Shown here: positions 30,856-39,517 of the stretch, piece after piece
Numbering within the stretch: the stretch's first letter is position 1
How the letters are laid out: each line of letters begins with the position of its first letter
Origin: Agmasoma carcini (nom. nud.)
Taxonomy: Eukaryota > Microsporidia > Thelohaniidae
Reading direction: 5' to 3'
Length of the DNA: 64,000 nt
Assembly (NCBI GenBank): GCA_029232285.1
Contig: JAOXFI010000005.1
Span: forward strand, 186,001 to 250,000
Translations under genes and position numbers: made by a program
Notes under the pieces: model-generated
Seen by the model: only the letters and a program-made list of their open reading frames with translations
Told to the model about the DNA's origin: nothing
The model's database searches: none

Positions 30856-30985
30856 CCCACCCTTGCGCAGGGACTCTCATCGATGAAGCCACCAAACTGA
30901 GATGAGTTGAATGCTAGATTGATTTATATTGATCCAACATCAGAGCAATCTTTGTACTGCTCATTGCTTAATAGCAAAATCATTA
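30856..30985 (+). ncRNA. U4 spliceosomal snRNA
   Basis: CCTTGCGCAGGG (30861-30872) is the exact complement of the CCCTGCGCAAGG segment of U6, giving U4/U6 stem II. Next comes a U4-type 5' stem-loop: stem CTCATC (30876-30881)/GATGAG (30901-30906) with a kink-turn made of a 3-nt bulge GAT, tandem GA/GA, a 2-bp upper stem AG/CT and an 8-nt loop. This is the same geometry as the human U4 15.5K (Snu13) site. ATGCTAGATTG (about 30911) lies where stem I (TTGCTAATT) is expected. AATCTTTGTA (about 30947) may be the Sm site. AAATTTACCC just upstream is the gene-start motif of this genome. The 3' end is uncertain. Confidence 0.8.
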
Positions 30986-31240
30986 GAACTGTCTTAACGA
31001 CTTATTAAAAAACGTTTATATTTTTTGTTTGTTTTTATATAAAAATATATTTTTGATGATTGTGACTTTTATATAAATTGATGGAATGTTAATATTATAA
31101 AATAATTATATTATTGCTATGGGGTCTATTTAATATACAAATAAGTGGTACAGTCATGGGGTTAAAGCACAAATATTATTTTATATCAATTTTGATAACT
31201 TAAAATTATGTAAAACTAAGCGTGATTTATTTATACTGAC

Positions 31241-32437
31241 TTAATATTGTTCATCCTTCTTAGATTTAAAATCAAAAACAGACATTTTTCTTATTGCATG
31301 GCTCTTGTTGAATCCACTATCAAAGAATCCTAAGTTTTGATATGATTTCTTTCTCTTTATATCAACCTTAGGAGGAATGGGATTGCCCATTTGCCTCATA
31401 ACAGCCTCACTAACTTCTTCAACATCCTCGTGGAAGAAAGGATGTTCTAAGAGCATAGAGGGTGTCATCCTCTCAATATAGGAAGGATTGAGCGTATCTA
31501 AGACAAAATTAGCTAATAATTCGTTCTGTCTATGATTCAACCCCGTCCTAGCAATTGCTTCAAGCATATCCGCCTTGGTAAACTTATTGTGATTCTCTCT
31601 GCCTCTATAATGATTTTCTTTATCAAAATATTGATGAGTCTCAGAACCAAAATCAAGCATAAATTTTGGTATTCCTTTAGGAAAGAATTCATTGATTCTT
31701 TGTATTTGATCAAAATTGTCTGTTCCTGGAAAGAGTGGCTTTCCAGTGTATAATTCGTAAGCCATACATCCGAATGACCATACGTCTATTGAAGTGCCAT
31801 AAGGGATCCCTAATATGACTTCAGGGGCTCTGTAGAACCTTGACTGAATATAAGAGATTTTACCGAATGGAGTGAGTGATGATGACCCAAAATCTATTAT
31901 TTTAACATTGTATTGATAAGCATCTGTTAATAGAATGTTCTCTGGTTTTATATCGCAGTGTATAATTCCAGTTTTGTTTAACATTTCTAGTCCTTTCAGA
32001 ACTTGTGTTAGGACCATTCTTAGAGGCATGAACTCCATGCCTACGAACTGTAAAAAGCGAGAGATATCAAATAGATTCTTGTTTAATAGTTCTAAGACTA
32101 TACATAAGTGTTTTTTAAACATAAAAGCGTCTATTAGTTCGATAAAATAATTTGTAGATTTGAGATCTTTTAGCTTTTTAAGTATTTTAACTTCGTTCAT
32201 TTCATAATAAAAATATTTTGGTTCGTTTTTTATGATTTTTATGGCGACCTCTTCTCCACTGTTGCTGACGCATCTAAAAACTTGTCCGAAAGTTCCTTTT
32301 CCAAGCATATCTATGACCATATAGGTTAGATTTTCGTTCTTGGTAATGATATATCCCTTTGTGACAACAAGATCATTGTTTATATTGTCACAGTCATAAT
32401 TTACAATTTCAGAAGGAAATGTAAGGACTTTCTTCAT
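31241..32437 (-). CDS. YAK1: YAK1/DYRK-family protein kinase
   Basis: Ser/Thr (dual-specificity) kinase linking nutrient/stress state to growth in fungi. The 398-aa protein has the full kinase core: GKGTFGQVF glycine loop, VAIKIIK lysine, HCDIKPENIL catalytic loop, KIIDFGSS magnesium site, and SYIQSRFYRAPEVILG. The last is the DYRK-type activation loop with its autophosphorylated Tyr; the whole stretch is nearly identical to yeast Yak1. The kinase domain fills about residues 38-335. The N-terminal regulatory region is minimal and a short basic C-terminal tail remains. It is much shorter than yeast Yak1 (807 aa). Confidence 0.93.
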   Translation of the reverse strand: MKKVLTFPSEIVNYDCDNINNDLVVTKGYIITKNENLTYMVIDMLGKGTFGQVFRCVSNSGEEVAIKIIKNEPKYFYYEMNEVKILKKLKDLKSTNYFIELIDAFMFKKHLCIVLELLNKNLFDISRFLQFVGMEFMPLRMVLTQVLKGLEMLNKTGIIHCDIKPENILLTDAYQYNVKIIDFGSSSLTPFGKISYIQSRFYRAPEVILGIPYGTSIDVWSFGCMAYELYTGKPLFPGTDNFDQIQRINEFFPKGIPKFMLDFGSETHQYFDKENHYRGRENHNKFTKADMLEAIARTGLNHRQNELLANFVLDTLNPSYIERMTPSMLLEHPFFHEDVEEVSEAVMRQMGNPIPPKVDIKRKKSYQNLGFFDSGFNKSHAIRKMSVFDFKSKKDEQY

Positions 32438-32681
32438 TGGAATGAAAGAAAAAAAAATTTATTTTTAAAGAAAGTAAAAATTTAAAATTTATAAGAAAGA
32501 AAAGTGATTGTATATTTTATGTTTTATTATGCGTTAATTATTAGATTTACATTAATTTATGTAATAAATTATTAAGATCATAATTAGTCATATTGTAATA
32601 TAAAAAATTTAATTTAATCAAAATTTTGCATAAATTGTGAGTCTACGTAATTAAATTTTTGCATAAATTTTTTATTTCTAC

Positions 32682-33131
32682 ATGAAGATTACAACATTTT
32701 TTGCAGGAGAGCTATACATCAATGAAAGAACTAAAGATGTTGCTAGAATAAAGGAATGTATTAATATGAAGTATAAAATACCAGTTAAAAACATGTTTAT
32801 ACATATTAGTGGACATATGTGCTATTTATCGTTGGTTCCTTTCTCAGATTTAGAGTTGGAAGATGAAAGATTGACTGAGATGGGATGCCCAAAGGAAATA
32901 CAAGCATTTTATTTAGATAAATATGGTAATAAAGCAATACAAGAAATATTTCCATTGATGTATGAAAATAAAAAAATTTATGCATCTAATGAATTTATTT
33001 ATGCAAAAAGAGTTATAAATTTAGAAGATGAAAATATTTTAGATATTAGTTCAATGTCAGATGAAGAAAAGAGATATGCTTATAAGAGTATTGATTCAAT
33101 TGTTAATATATTTTTTAATGAAATAAATTAA
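32682..33131 (+). CDS. hypothetical protein
   Basis: A 149-aa protein I do not recognise. The N-terminal half looks like an alpha/beta fold starting KITTFFAGELYINERTKD (possibly ubiquitin-like), and the C-terminal half is helical and acidic (DEEKRYAYKSIDSIVNIFF). There is no signal peptide or membrane segment. The ATG sits after TTTTTTATTTCTAC. It converges on TFB3 with only about 130 bp between them. Confidence 0.65.
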   Translation: MKITTFFAGELYINERTKDVARIKECINMKYKIPVKNMFIHISGHMCYLSLVPFSDLELEDERLTEMGCPKEIQAFYLDKYGNKAIQEIFPLMYENKKIYASNEFIYAKRVINLEDENILDISSMSDEEKRYAYKSIDSIVNIFFNEIN

Positions 33132-33263
33132 TTTGTAATACATAAATAAAAATTAAGTATTTGCATAAATAAAAATTAAGTTTTTACATAAATAAGTATT
33201 TGCATAAATAAAATTATTCAATTATTATATTTTTATTCAATTATAATATTTTCTTATGCATTA

Positions 33264-33887
33264 CTAACACTCACTCTTTGACATATAAACAAAATAATCA
33301 GTTATTATTCTATCAGTCATACCTGATGCTTCACATGGTGATATAATAAATTTTGTCATTTCTAAATCAATTTTAACCACCTCAACTGGTTCTTCATCTT
33401 TGTATATGCCAAATATTTCTTTATGCTCAACCTTAACCCTTTTGATCGAATTATCCTCATTAACCTTATTTTTAACTAATATACAAGGATTTAATATAGT
33501 TTCTTCATCTTTAAGAGCATTTATTCTCTCTTTTATTAATTTTTCATTATTTAGCTCAATCAATTCAAAAACGGTATCTTCAAATTTTTCCAAATAATCG
33601 TTATAAAGAGTTACAGATTCAAACTCGTCTAAATGTCTTGTAAAAGACTTAGACATGAATTTTCTTATTCTAATTTCCCTTTCAACCTCCAAATCCTCGA
33701 AGGTTGATGTTATATAGTTGATTCTTCTCAGCTCTGTGCCACACTCTGGACAAGGAACGACACCATATGCAAATATTTTATGCAAGCAAGCCTCACAAAG
33801 TTTATGGAAACAAGGACTTATATAAAGTTTTAGTTCAGGATTAAAATAAGAGTCACTTTTGCAGACTGGACATTTTATGTTATCCAT
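33264..33887 (-). CDS. TFB3: TFIIH/CAK assembly factor Tfb3 (MAT1)
   Basis: RING-finger subunit that ties the CDK-activating kinase to core TFIIH. The 207-aa protein starts at the RING: C3HC4 pattern CPVCKSDSYFNPELKLYISP, then CFHKLCEACLHK and PCPECGTELRR. It continues with the MAT1 helical domain (TFEDLEVEREIRIRKFMSKS, YNDYLEKFEDTVFELIELNN). The C terminus is shortened compared with human MAT1 (309 aa). The frame stays open 29 codons upstream, but that would overlap the eS21 gene. ATG 33887 is preceded by AAAAAATTTTTT and puts the RING at residue 4, as in other family members. Confidence 0.92.
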   Translation of the reverse strand: MDNIKCPVCKSDSYFNPELKLYISPCFHKLCEACLHKIFAYGVVPCPECGTELRRINYITSTFEDLEVEREIRIRKFMSKSFTRHLDEFESVTLYNDYLEKFEDTVFELIELNNEKLIKERINALKDEETILNPCILVKNKVNEDNSIKRVKVEHKEIFGIYKDEEPVEVVKIDLEMTKFIISPCEASGMTDRIITDYFVYMSKSEC

Positions 33888-33909
33888 AAAAAATTTTTTT
33901 ATAAAAAAT

Positions 33910-34116
33910 TTATTCTTTGCAGAATTTGTCATAGATTCTTGAGTCGATCTCACCATTTTTTCTAATTGAGCCACACATGTTCAATATTTCATATTCACCT
34001 GTTGATATGCCATCGTCACCTAGTGTTGCGATGAGGACTTGTAAGCTGCCCTTGTCGCTTGGTCTGATAGGTGTTCCAGTGAAGTCGCACTTCCTTAAGT
34101 CAAAATCCATAGCCAT
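33910..34116 (-). CDS. RPS21: 40S ribosomal protein eS21
   Basis: Small-subunit protein at the platform. The 68-aa product (DLRKCDFTGTPIRPSDKGSL, EYEILNMCGSIRKNGEIDS) matches the eS21 pattern DLYVPRKCSASNRII...YAICGAIRRMGESDDSI of other eukaryotes. The C terminus is slightly short (human 83 aa). Start at ATG 34116 because AAATTTACCC lies directly upstream; a longer frame starting ten codons earlier is unlikely. Only 22 bp separate its stop from the TFB3 start, the tightest gene pair in the window. Confidence 0.88.
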   Translation of the reverse strand: MAMDFDLRKCDFTGTPIRPSDKGSLQVLIATLGDDGISTGEYEILNMCGSIRKNGEIDSRIYDKFCKE

Positions 34117-34130
34117 GGGTAAATTTTTAC
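34117..34130 (-). promoter_or_regulatory. AAATTT/CCC start-site motif of eS21
   Basis: Sense strand AAAAATTTACCC immediately before ATGGCT. It decides between two in-frame start codons. Confidence 0.6.
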
Positions 34131-34398
34131 TAAAAAATTTATGCATGTAATATTATGTTAGAAATGATCATAATGAGGTGATACAGTTTTATTATTTGTA
34201 TTAGAAAATTATTTATATTAAAAAAATATTTATTATAAATTTTGCATAATTTTATAGAATTTATTGTTAAAAAAATATTTATTATAAATTTTGCATAATT
34301 TTTTAATTTTATTATGCTATTTTAACCTGTCATTCTCAAGTTATTAATAACAAAATTTATTATTTTTAATTTTTATTATAAAATATAACAAACAAAAA

Positions 34399-34701
34399 AT
34401 GAAGAAATCTTTTTATATCACCAAAGAAAGTAAAATAGTCAGAAGAAAAGTTTTAGAAACAGATCCAACATTAATAACTAAGAAAATAACACATAAATCA
34501 TCAAAAATCAAACCAAACTATAAAAATGTAGATTTTATTTCAAATATTGAACAACTTTATGTTAAATACAAAAATAAAAGAATTTCAATTGATAAATTAT
34601 TAGAAGAAGAAAAAAATAGAAAAAAGGAAATAAAAGTTGATTTTGATGGTTTTATGAAATTAAATGATGCATTGGATGAAGTTGATGTAAATAAAGAATA
34701 G
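34399..34701 (+). CDS. hypothetical small basic protein
   Basis: A 100-aa lysine-rich protein (KKSFYITKESKIVRRKVLE, KYKNKRISIDKLLEEEKNRK) with an acidic C terminus. It resembles nuclear or ribosome-biogenesis accessory proteins in composition only; no family recognised. The ATG follows AACAAACAAAAA. Its stop is directly followed by the 16-bp minisatellite. Confidence 0.6.
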   Translation: MKKSFYITKESKIVRRKVLETDPTLITKKITHKSSKIKPNYKNVDFISNIEQLYVKYKNKRISIDKLLEEEKNRKKEIKVDFDGFMKLNDALDEVDVNKE

Positions 34702-35090
34702 TTAGTTAGCTAGTCATACATCCTTAGTTATACATACTTAGCTATACATCCTTAGTCACACACCTTTAGCTATACACCCTTAGTCACACACCTTTAGCTA
34801 TACATCCTTAATCATACATCTTTAGTCATACACCCTTAATCATACACCCTTAATCATACATCTTTAGTCATACACCCTTAATCACACATCCTTAATCATA
34901 CACCCTTAGCTATACACCCTTAATCATAATCACTTAATCATACACCCTTAATCACACACCCTTAGTTATACACCCTTAATCACACACCCTTAGTTATACA
35001 CCCTTAATCATACAACCTTAGCTATACACCCTTAATCATACACCCTTAGCTATACACCCTTAATCATACACCCTTAATCATAACTGATGA
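34702..35090. repeat. 16-bp minisatellite, about 24 degenerate copies
   Basis: Tandem variants of CATACACCCTTAATCA and CACACCCTTAGTTATA (for example CATCCTTAGTCACACACC). It lies between two convergent genes, starting right at the stop of the 34399 gene and ending 20 bp before the TPI stop. Units are contiguous without unique spacers, so it is not a CRISPR array. Confidence 0.93.
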
Positions 35091-35108
35091 TTTTAACCTA
35101 AAATATCT

Positions 35109-35795
35109 TTAATTAAATTCTTTAGCAATTATTCCAAATTCTTCAGTAAGAGATGCCCCTCCAACAAGGCATCCTCCTATTTTTTCAATTTTTGATATTT
35201 CCTTAGCATTGTCTCCATTAACAGAACCACCATATAAAACCCTTCCTTTCATATTTAACTCATCCATCCATATATTAATATAACTAATAACTGTTCTTAT
35301 TCTTTCAATACTAGCTGCCTTTTTACCTATAGCAAAGGTAGGTTCATAAGCAATATCAATATTTTTATTCTCTAAATTTTTTATTTGTTGATATAAAAAA
35401 TTTAAATAATCTTCCTCGTCTGACTCTCCAATACAACATATCACTTTTATATTGTTAGTTAGTGCATTTTCAATCTTTTTTAATACATCGTAATCTGTTT
35501 CATTAAAATACTTTCTACGTTCACTATGACCAATTATTGTATATTTAACACCTAATTCCTTTAGAATTGATGCTCCTACTTCACCAGTATAGGCACCTTC
35601 ATTATATTTACTTACATCCTGTGAACTAACAGATATAAAACTAGGAAAAGTTGATTGTGCCTTCTGAATTAATGGATATGGAACTGCTATTAACGATTCT
35701 ACGTTATTAAAACATTCAGGGTCAAGATTAGACAACATATCAAAGGCAGACTGCTTACAATTCAATTTCCAATTACCTGCTACTAATTTTTTCAT
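35109..35795 (-). CDS. TPI1: triosephosphate isomerase
   Basis: Interconverts DHAP and glyceraldehyde-3-phosphate in glycolysis. The 228-aa protein keeps the catalytic Lys (K10 in VAGNWKLN), His in IIGHSERRK and Glu in AYEPTFAIG. Loop 6 reads PTFAIGKKAA instead of the usual PVWAIGTGK, a notable change in the flexible lid. C-terminal GGSVNGDNAKE and GGCLVGGASL are the phosphate-binding signatures. It is about 20 aa shorter than most TPIs. ATG 35795 chosen: the frame extends four codons upstream only from a TTG. Confidence 0.95.
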   Translation of the reverse strand: MKKLVAGNWKLNCKQSAFDMLSNLDPECFNNVESLIAVPYPLIQKAQSTFPSFISVSSQDVSKYNEGAYTGEVGASILKELGVKYTIIGHSERRKYFNETDYDVLKKIENALTNNIKVICCIGESDEEDYLNFLYQQIKNLENKNIDIAYEPTFAIGKKAASIERIRTVISYINIWMDELNMKGRVLYGGSVNGDNAKEISKIEKIGGCLVGGASLTEEFGIIAKEFN

Positions 35796-36244
35796 GACTA
35801 GAAACAAAAAAAACTTTTTTAAAAATGAAAAATATTTATTAATTTGTGATAAAATAAAGTTAACAGCAAAAACATAACATATTTATCTTTAAATTACAAT
35901 TAAGATCAAAAATATTATTTTTATGGTATTTATGAATTATCAATGTTTGACCATAGCTAATTATTAAATTTATTGTTCAATGATGAAAATATATAATTAT
36001 TTATGTACTTTATCTAGTTTTATTTAATATTTATATTGAAAATAGTAATGCTTTTAGTGTAGAATGTACTATTATTCTACCTATATATAAATATTAAACT
36101 ATTATAGAGTGTTATAAGACCAATTAAGTATATAAATACCACACTTTAATTCTTTTCCACAAATAAACTTCATCTTTAAAAAAATCAATTTTTAAGATTT
36201 TTTGTCTAAATAGAAAATTAATCTTTTGAAAATTTTTACTTCCC
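35796..36244. other. AT-rich divergent intergenic region
   Basis: Between TPI (minus) and exportin-1 (plus). It ends in the start motif of exportin-1. Confidence 0.4.
36229..36244 (+). promoter_or_regulatory. AAATTT/CCC start-site motif of exportin-1
   Basis: AAAATTTTTACTTCCC directly before ATGGAC. Confidence 0.6.
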
Positions 36245-39200
36245 ATGGACAGCATCCTCAATCTAGAAACTTTTAACATAGATAACTTTGACCAAATCGT
36301 TTCTATGGCCCTCTCTTCTACTGCCTCTCCAAATAAGAAGGCTGCTGAAGACACTATCATGAAATTTAAACAACTCCCAAACAGTTGGACCAAAGTTGAC
36401 TTCATACTTAAACAATCTAAAAACGATCAATCTAAGCTAATAGCCCTCCAAATCTTAGAAGATAACGTTAAAATACGTTGGAACTTATTCGATGAAAATA
36501 TCAAAGGAGGGCTAAGGCAGTACGTCTTTACAGCCATAAAAGAACACTCAGAACTCTCCGCATCCGTACTTTTATCAAAACTTAACGATGTCTTAATCGA
36601 AATAGTAAAAAGAGATTGGCCAGTCAAATGGCCTTCCTTTATAGAGGACCTGATCAATGTATCACAATCATCAATGAGAGTAAGCACCAACACATTGTAC
36701 ATTTTTAAAAGACTAAATGAGTCCGTTTTCTTAATCAACGATGATATCTCTACTGCTAGGTGCAGAATCCTTAAGAATCAGCTAAATAAGGAATATTTAT
36801 CAATCTTTAACTTTATATCACTGATCTTGGAGTACTCACAAAAGCAAGAGCTTGACGATAAGCTACTTGAGAACTGTCTCTATGCCTTTAAGTCTTATTG
36901 TCGTTCAATGCCAAGTGAATACGTCTTCTCTACTAAGATTGTCGAGTTCATAGTTGAGCATCTGAATTCAGCCCATTCTGTTGCTACGTTGGATTGTCTA
37001 CTTGAAATAGCTGAATTAAAGAAATCTGCTGATCAGGGTTATCAACACCCTGACACCATTTTGGCAGAGAGAAAGAAGATAACCTACATCCATGAGAAGC
37101 TTTGTGCCTTCTTTCACATGTATGCTGAGAAATTTGATCATTCACTCAAGAAAATAACACAACTCTACCCAAGAATGGAAAAGGAAGAACAATACTTTGT
37201 AGAGAAGTTTGCTATGACATTTTCGTCTATATATTCGTTGTGGACTTTTGATCTGCCCGTTGATAATGTAAAGATTGGTATGAAATACTTCATTGCGTTG
37301 ACTAGGATCGATAACTCAAACCTCTTTAGATCAATCTTTCCAACGTGGTCTAAAATCATATATGAACTCTATGCCGAGTATCCTGGACATGGAACACCCC
37401 CACATCAATTAAGACGTTCAAATTTTGTCTCTACACTCGAATCTTTATTACCGGTACTCGTAAAAAAAATGCCAAGGCCAGAAGAAGTCTTTATTTTAGT
37501 AAATGAAATGGGAGAAATCATTAGGGACAAAAATGTCAATTCTGATGACATTAATTTTTACAAATCGATGAAAACAAACTTCTTCTATCTTTGTTTCGTC
37601 ATTGAAGAGCATATGAAGGACTACTTTGATTCAAGAATGTCACAACTTCAGGATTCTACTCAATTTGATTATCATACTTTAAACCAAATGTGTTGGTCTA
37701 TCGGTTCGCTCTCTGATGCGATGCTTGAAGATGTCGAAAAGTCTTTTTTCATTGAAATCATTAAAAAGCTGCTGGTTATGTGCGAAAGATATTCAAAGAA
37801 GGAAGATAAAGCCGTGATTGCTTCTAATATTATGTATATCATTGGTCAGTATCAAAGATTTTTGAAAAATAATTTGGCATTTTTGAGTGTCGTTGTTAAT
37901 AAGCTTATTGAATTCATGAGTGAGAGCTTTGAAGGTATTAAAGAAATGGCATGTGATAATTTCTTAAAGATCTGTGAAAAATGTTCTAATCAGTTTTTCT
38001 CTCATCATAGAGATGGTGGGTCTATTATGTCTTCCGTACTTAATTCGCTCGGTATAATAAGTTTGCATCTTGACTTTTATCATCAGAGGATTGTGATTGA
38101 GGGTATCTTTTCGGTTATTAAAAATAATTCAAGGGTAGATCCGCATTATATTGATCGTGTACTATCCGAATTGACCGAACAATCTTTGATCAATTATAAT
38201 TATATTAATACGCTGCACACAATCATTCATAATCAACCTCAGTTTAAGGCACTCATGCACTTAATAGAATGTTACAAGCTTGCTTATCAAGAGCTTCCTA
38301 GTTTTTCTGCTCGTTTCAATGTATTAGAACCTATGTTGTTAATTTATAAGAAGTTCAGTGATGTACATGTTTATCCTGAAAATGTATCTGATATGGCTAA
38401 GAAGAATATGCGATTTGTTAAATCAAATATATCTAATTTCTTTGAGGTGGTTGTTAATTGTACCGTGTGTGATGAAGTATTGCTTGATAAAGTTAGGGAT
38501 ACAATTTTGGACGACTTTAAAACCTTCCAGGACCCCTCCATACTTTCTTTGGCTGCTGCTATTTCTAAGAAATCAAATACTAACAGTTCTGTTCATATTG
38601 AAAGGCAATTATTTATTATTAGGGAGCTGATCAATTCAACACTCCGAGTCATAACGAGTGCTGATGACTTTCCTGAGTTAAGTGAAAAATATTTAAATCT
38701 ACTTAAGGTTATGTTTGAGTCTTCGTTCGTTCCTTGTATGTCGTTTTTGTTAGATAGTGCTATGTTGCCTAAAATCATGGAATCAATCCATTCTTCCCTT
38801 CCTAGTCTTAAGGATGTTTCTACTTTGGCCATTGAAGTGTTGTTTGTGATGTATCAAATGTCCTTTGAGGCGCAGATGTATACGTTCTTCAACAGATATT
38901 ATCAGAATACTTTAGAAAATTTGCTAGGGATTATTTTTGATCGTGATATGAAGCATAATTATGAGCAACAAATTCTATTTTTGTATCAATTGATTAACTA
39001 CTTACCCAATATACCTTTATTTAATGCTAACACCCCTAATGAAGTGCTGATTTCAGAGTTTCTTGGTAATTTAATAGGACAAACGTTTAATAATTTGACT
39101 CAAAGTTCAATTCAATTATTTATTTCTGGGCTATTTAAAGTAAAAAATAAGGAAGCATTCAAAGAGCATATCGATGATTTTGGTATTAAAATGTATGAAT

Positions 39201-39265
39201 TTGGAAATGATGTTGATCTTGCTATAGAAGGTGAAATATTGGAGGAAAGGGTTCGTTTAGTTTAA
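36245..39265 (+). CDS. XPO1: exportin-1 (CRM1), nuclear export receptor
   Basis: RanGTP-dependent karyopherin that exports proteins with leucine-rich signals. The 1006-aa HEAT-repeat protein has the importin-beta N-terminal domain (KKAAEDTIMKFKQLPNSWTK), the CRIME region (LNDVLIEIVKRDWPVKWPSF) and the highly conserved central NES groove (MCWSIGSLSDAM, KAVIASNIMYIIGQYQRFLK, IKEMACDNFLKICEKC). Cys570 occupies the position alkylated by leptomycin B in sensitive species (Thr in S. cerevisiae). The C terminus ends in the acidic tail EGEILEERVRLV. It is slightly shorter than yeast Crm1 (1084 aa). Confidence 0.95.
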   Translation: MDSILNLETFNIDNFDQIVSMALSSTASPNKKAAEDTIMKFKQLPNSWTKVDFILKQSKNDQSKLIALQILEDNVKIRWNLFDENIKGGLRQYVFTAIKEHSELSASVLLSKLNDVLIEIVKRDWPVKWPSFIEDLINVSQSSMRVSTNTLYIFKRLNESVFLINDDISTARCRILKNQLNKEYLSIFNFISLILEYSQKQELDDKLLENCLYAFKSYCRSMPSEYVFSTKIVEFIVEHLNSAHSVATLDCLLEIAELKKSADQGYQHPDTILAERKKITYIHEKLCAFFHMYAEKFDHSLKKITQLYPRMEKEEQYFVEKFAMTFSSIYSLWTFDLPVDNVKIGMKYFIALTRIDNSNLFRSIFPTWSKIIYELYAEYPGHGTPPHQLRRSNFVSTLESLLPVLVKKMPRPEEVFILVNEMGEIIRDKNVNSDDINFYKSMKTNFFYLCFVIEEHMKDYFDSRMSQLQDSTQFDYHTLNQMCWSIGSLSDAMLEDVEKSFFIEIIKKLLVMCERYSKKEDKAVIASNIMYIIGQYQRFLKNNLAFLSVVVNKLIEFMSESFEGIKEMACDNFLKICEKCSNQFFSHHRDGGSIMSSVLNSLGIISLHLDFYHQRIVIEGIFSVIKNNSRVDPHYIDRVLSELTEQSLINYNYINTLHTIIHNQPQFKALMHLIECYKLAYQELPSFSARFNVLEPMLLIYKKFSDVHVYPENVSDMAKKNMRFVKSNISNFFEVVVNCTVCDEVLLDKVRDTILDDFKTFQDPSILSLAAAISKKSNTNSSVHIERQLFIIRELINSTLRVITSADDFPELSEKYLNLLKVMFESSFVPCMSFLLDSAMLPKIMESIHSSLPSLKDVSTLAIEVLFVMYQMSFEAQMYTFFNRYYQNTLENLLGIIFDRDMKHNYEQQILFLYQLINYLPNIPLFNANTPNEVLISEFLGNLIGQTFNNLTQSSIQLFISGLFKVKNKEAFKEHIDDFGIKMYEFGNDVDLAIEGEILEERVRLV

Positions 39266-39517
39266 TAAATTATTTTAATAAAAACAAAAGTGATATTGTC
39301 AGAAGTGAATAGTATGCGTTTTTTATATATTATTGCTTGAAGATTTTGTAATGTTTTTATTTATTATTAAAATTGTGATCATCAGAAATTCTGTTAGATA
39401 AAAATGTAATCATTTTAATTATTAATTTTGTTTTAAAAAATCAAAATTTGTTTATTCGTTCAAAATATCATGAAACATAAAAAGGTTTTTATTTATTTTA
39501 CTTAGAGTAAATAAATA

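Larger units (their letters stand above)
32620..34310. repeat. local family of TTTTGCATAAATT motifs
   Basis: The motif (A)TTTTGCATAA(A)TT occurs at about 32623, 32656, 33160, 33193, 34240 and 34293, always between genes. A 40-bp block containing it is directly repeated at 34218-34257 and 34268-34307. It is not obvious elsewhere in the window. Confidence 0.5.

Noticed and set aside
33888..33974. N-terminal extension of TFB3
   Set aside because: It would overlap the eS21 gene and move the RING away from the N terminus; ATG 33887 has the AAATTTTTT motif.
34702..35090. CRISPR-like array
   Set aside because: Units are contiguous degenerate repeats with no unique spacers and the genome is eukaryotic; it is a minisatellite.
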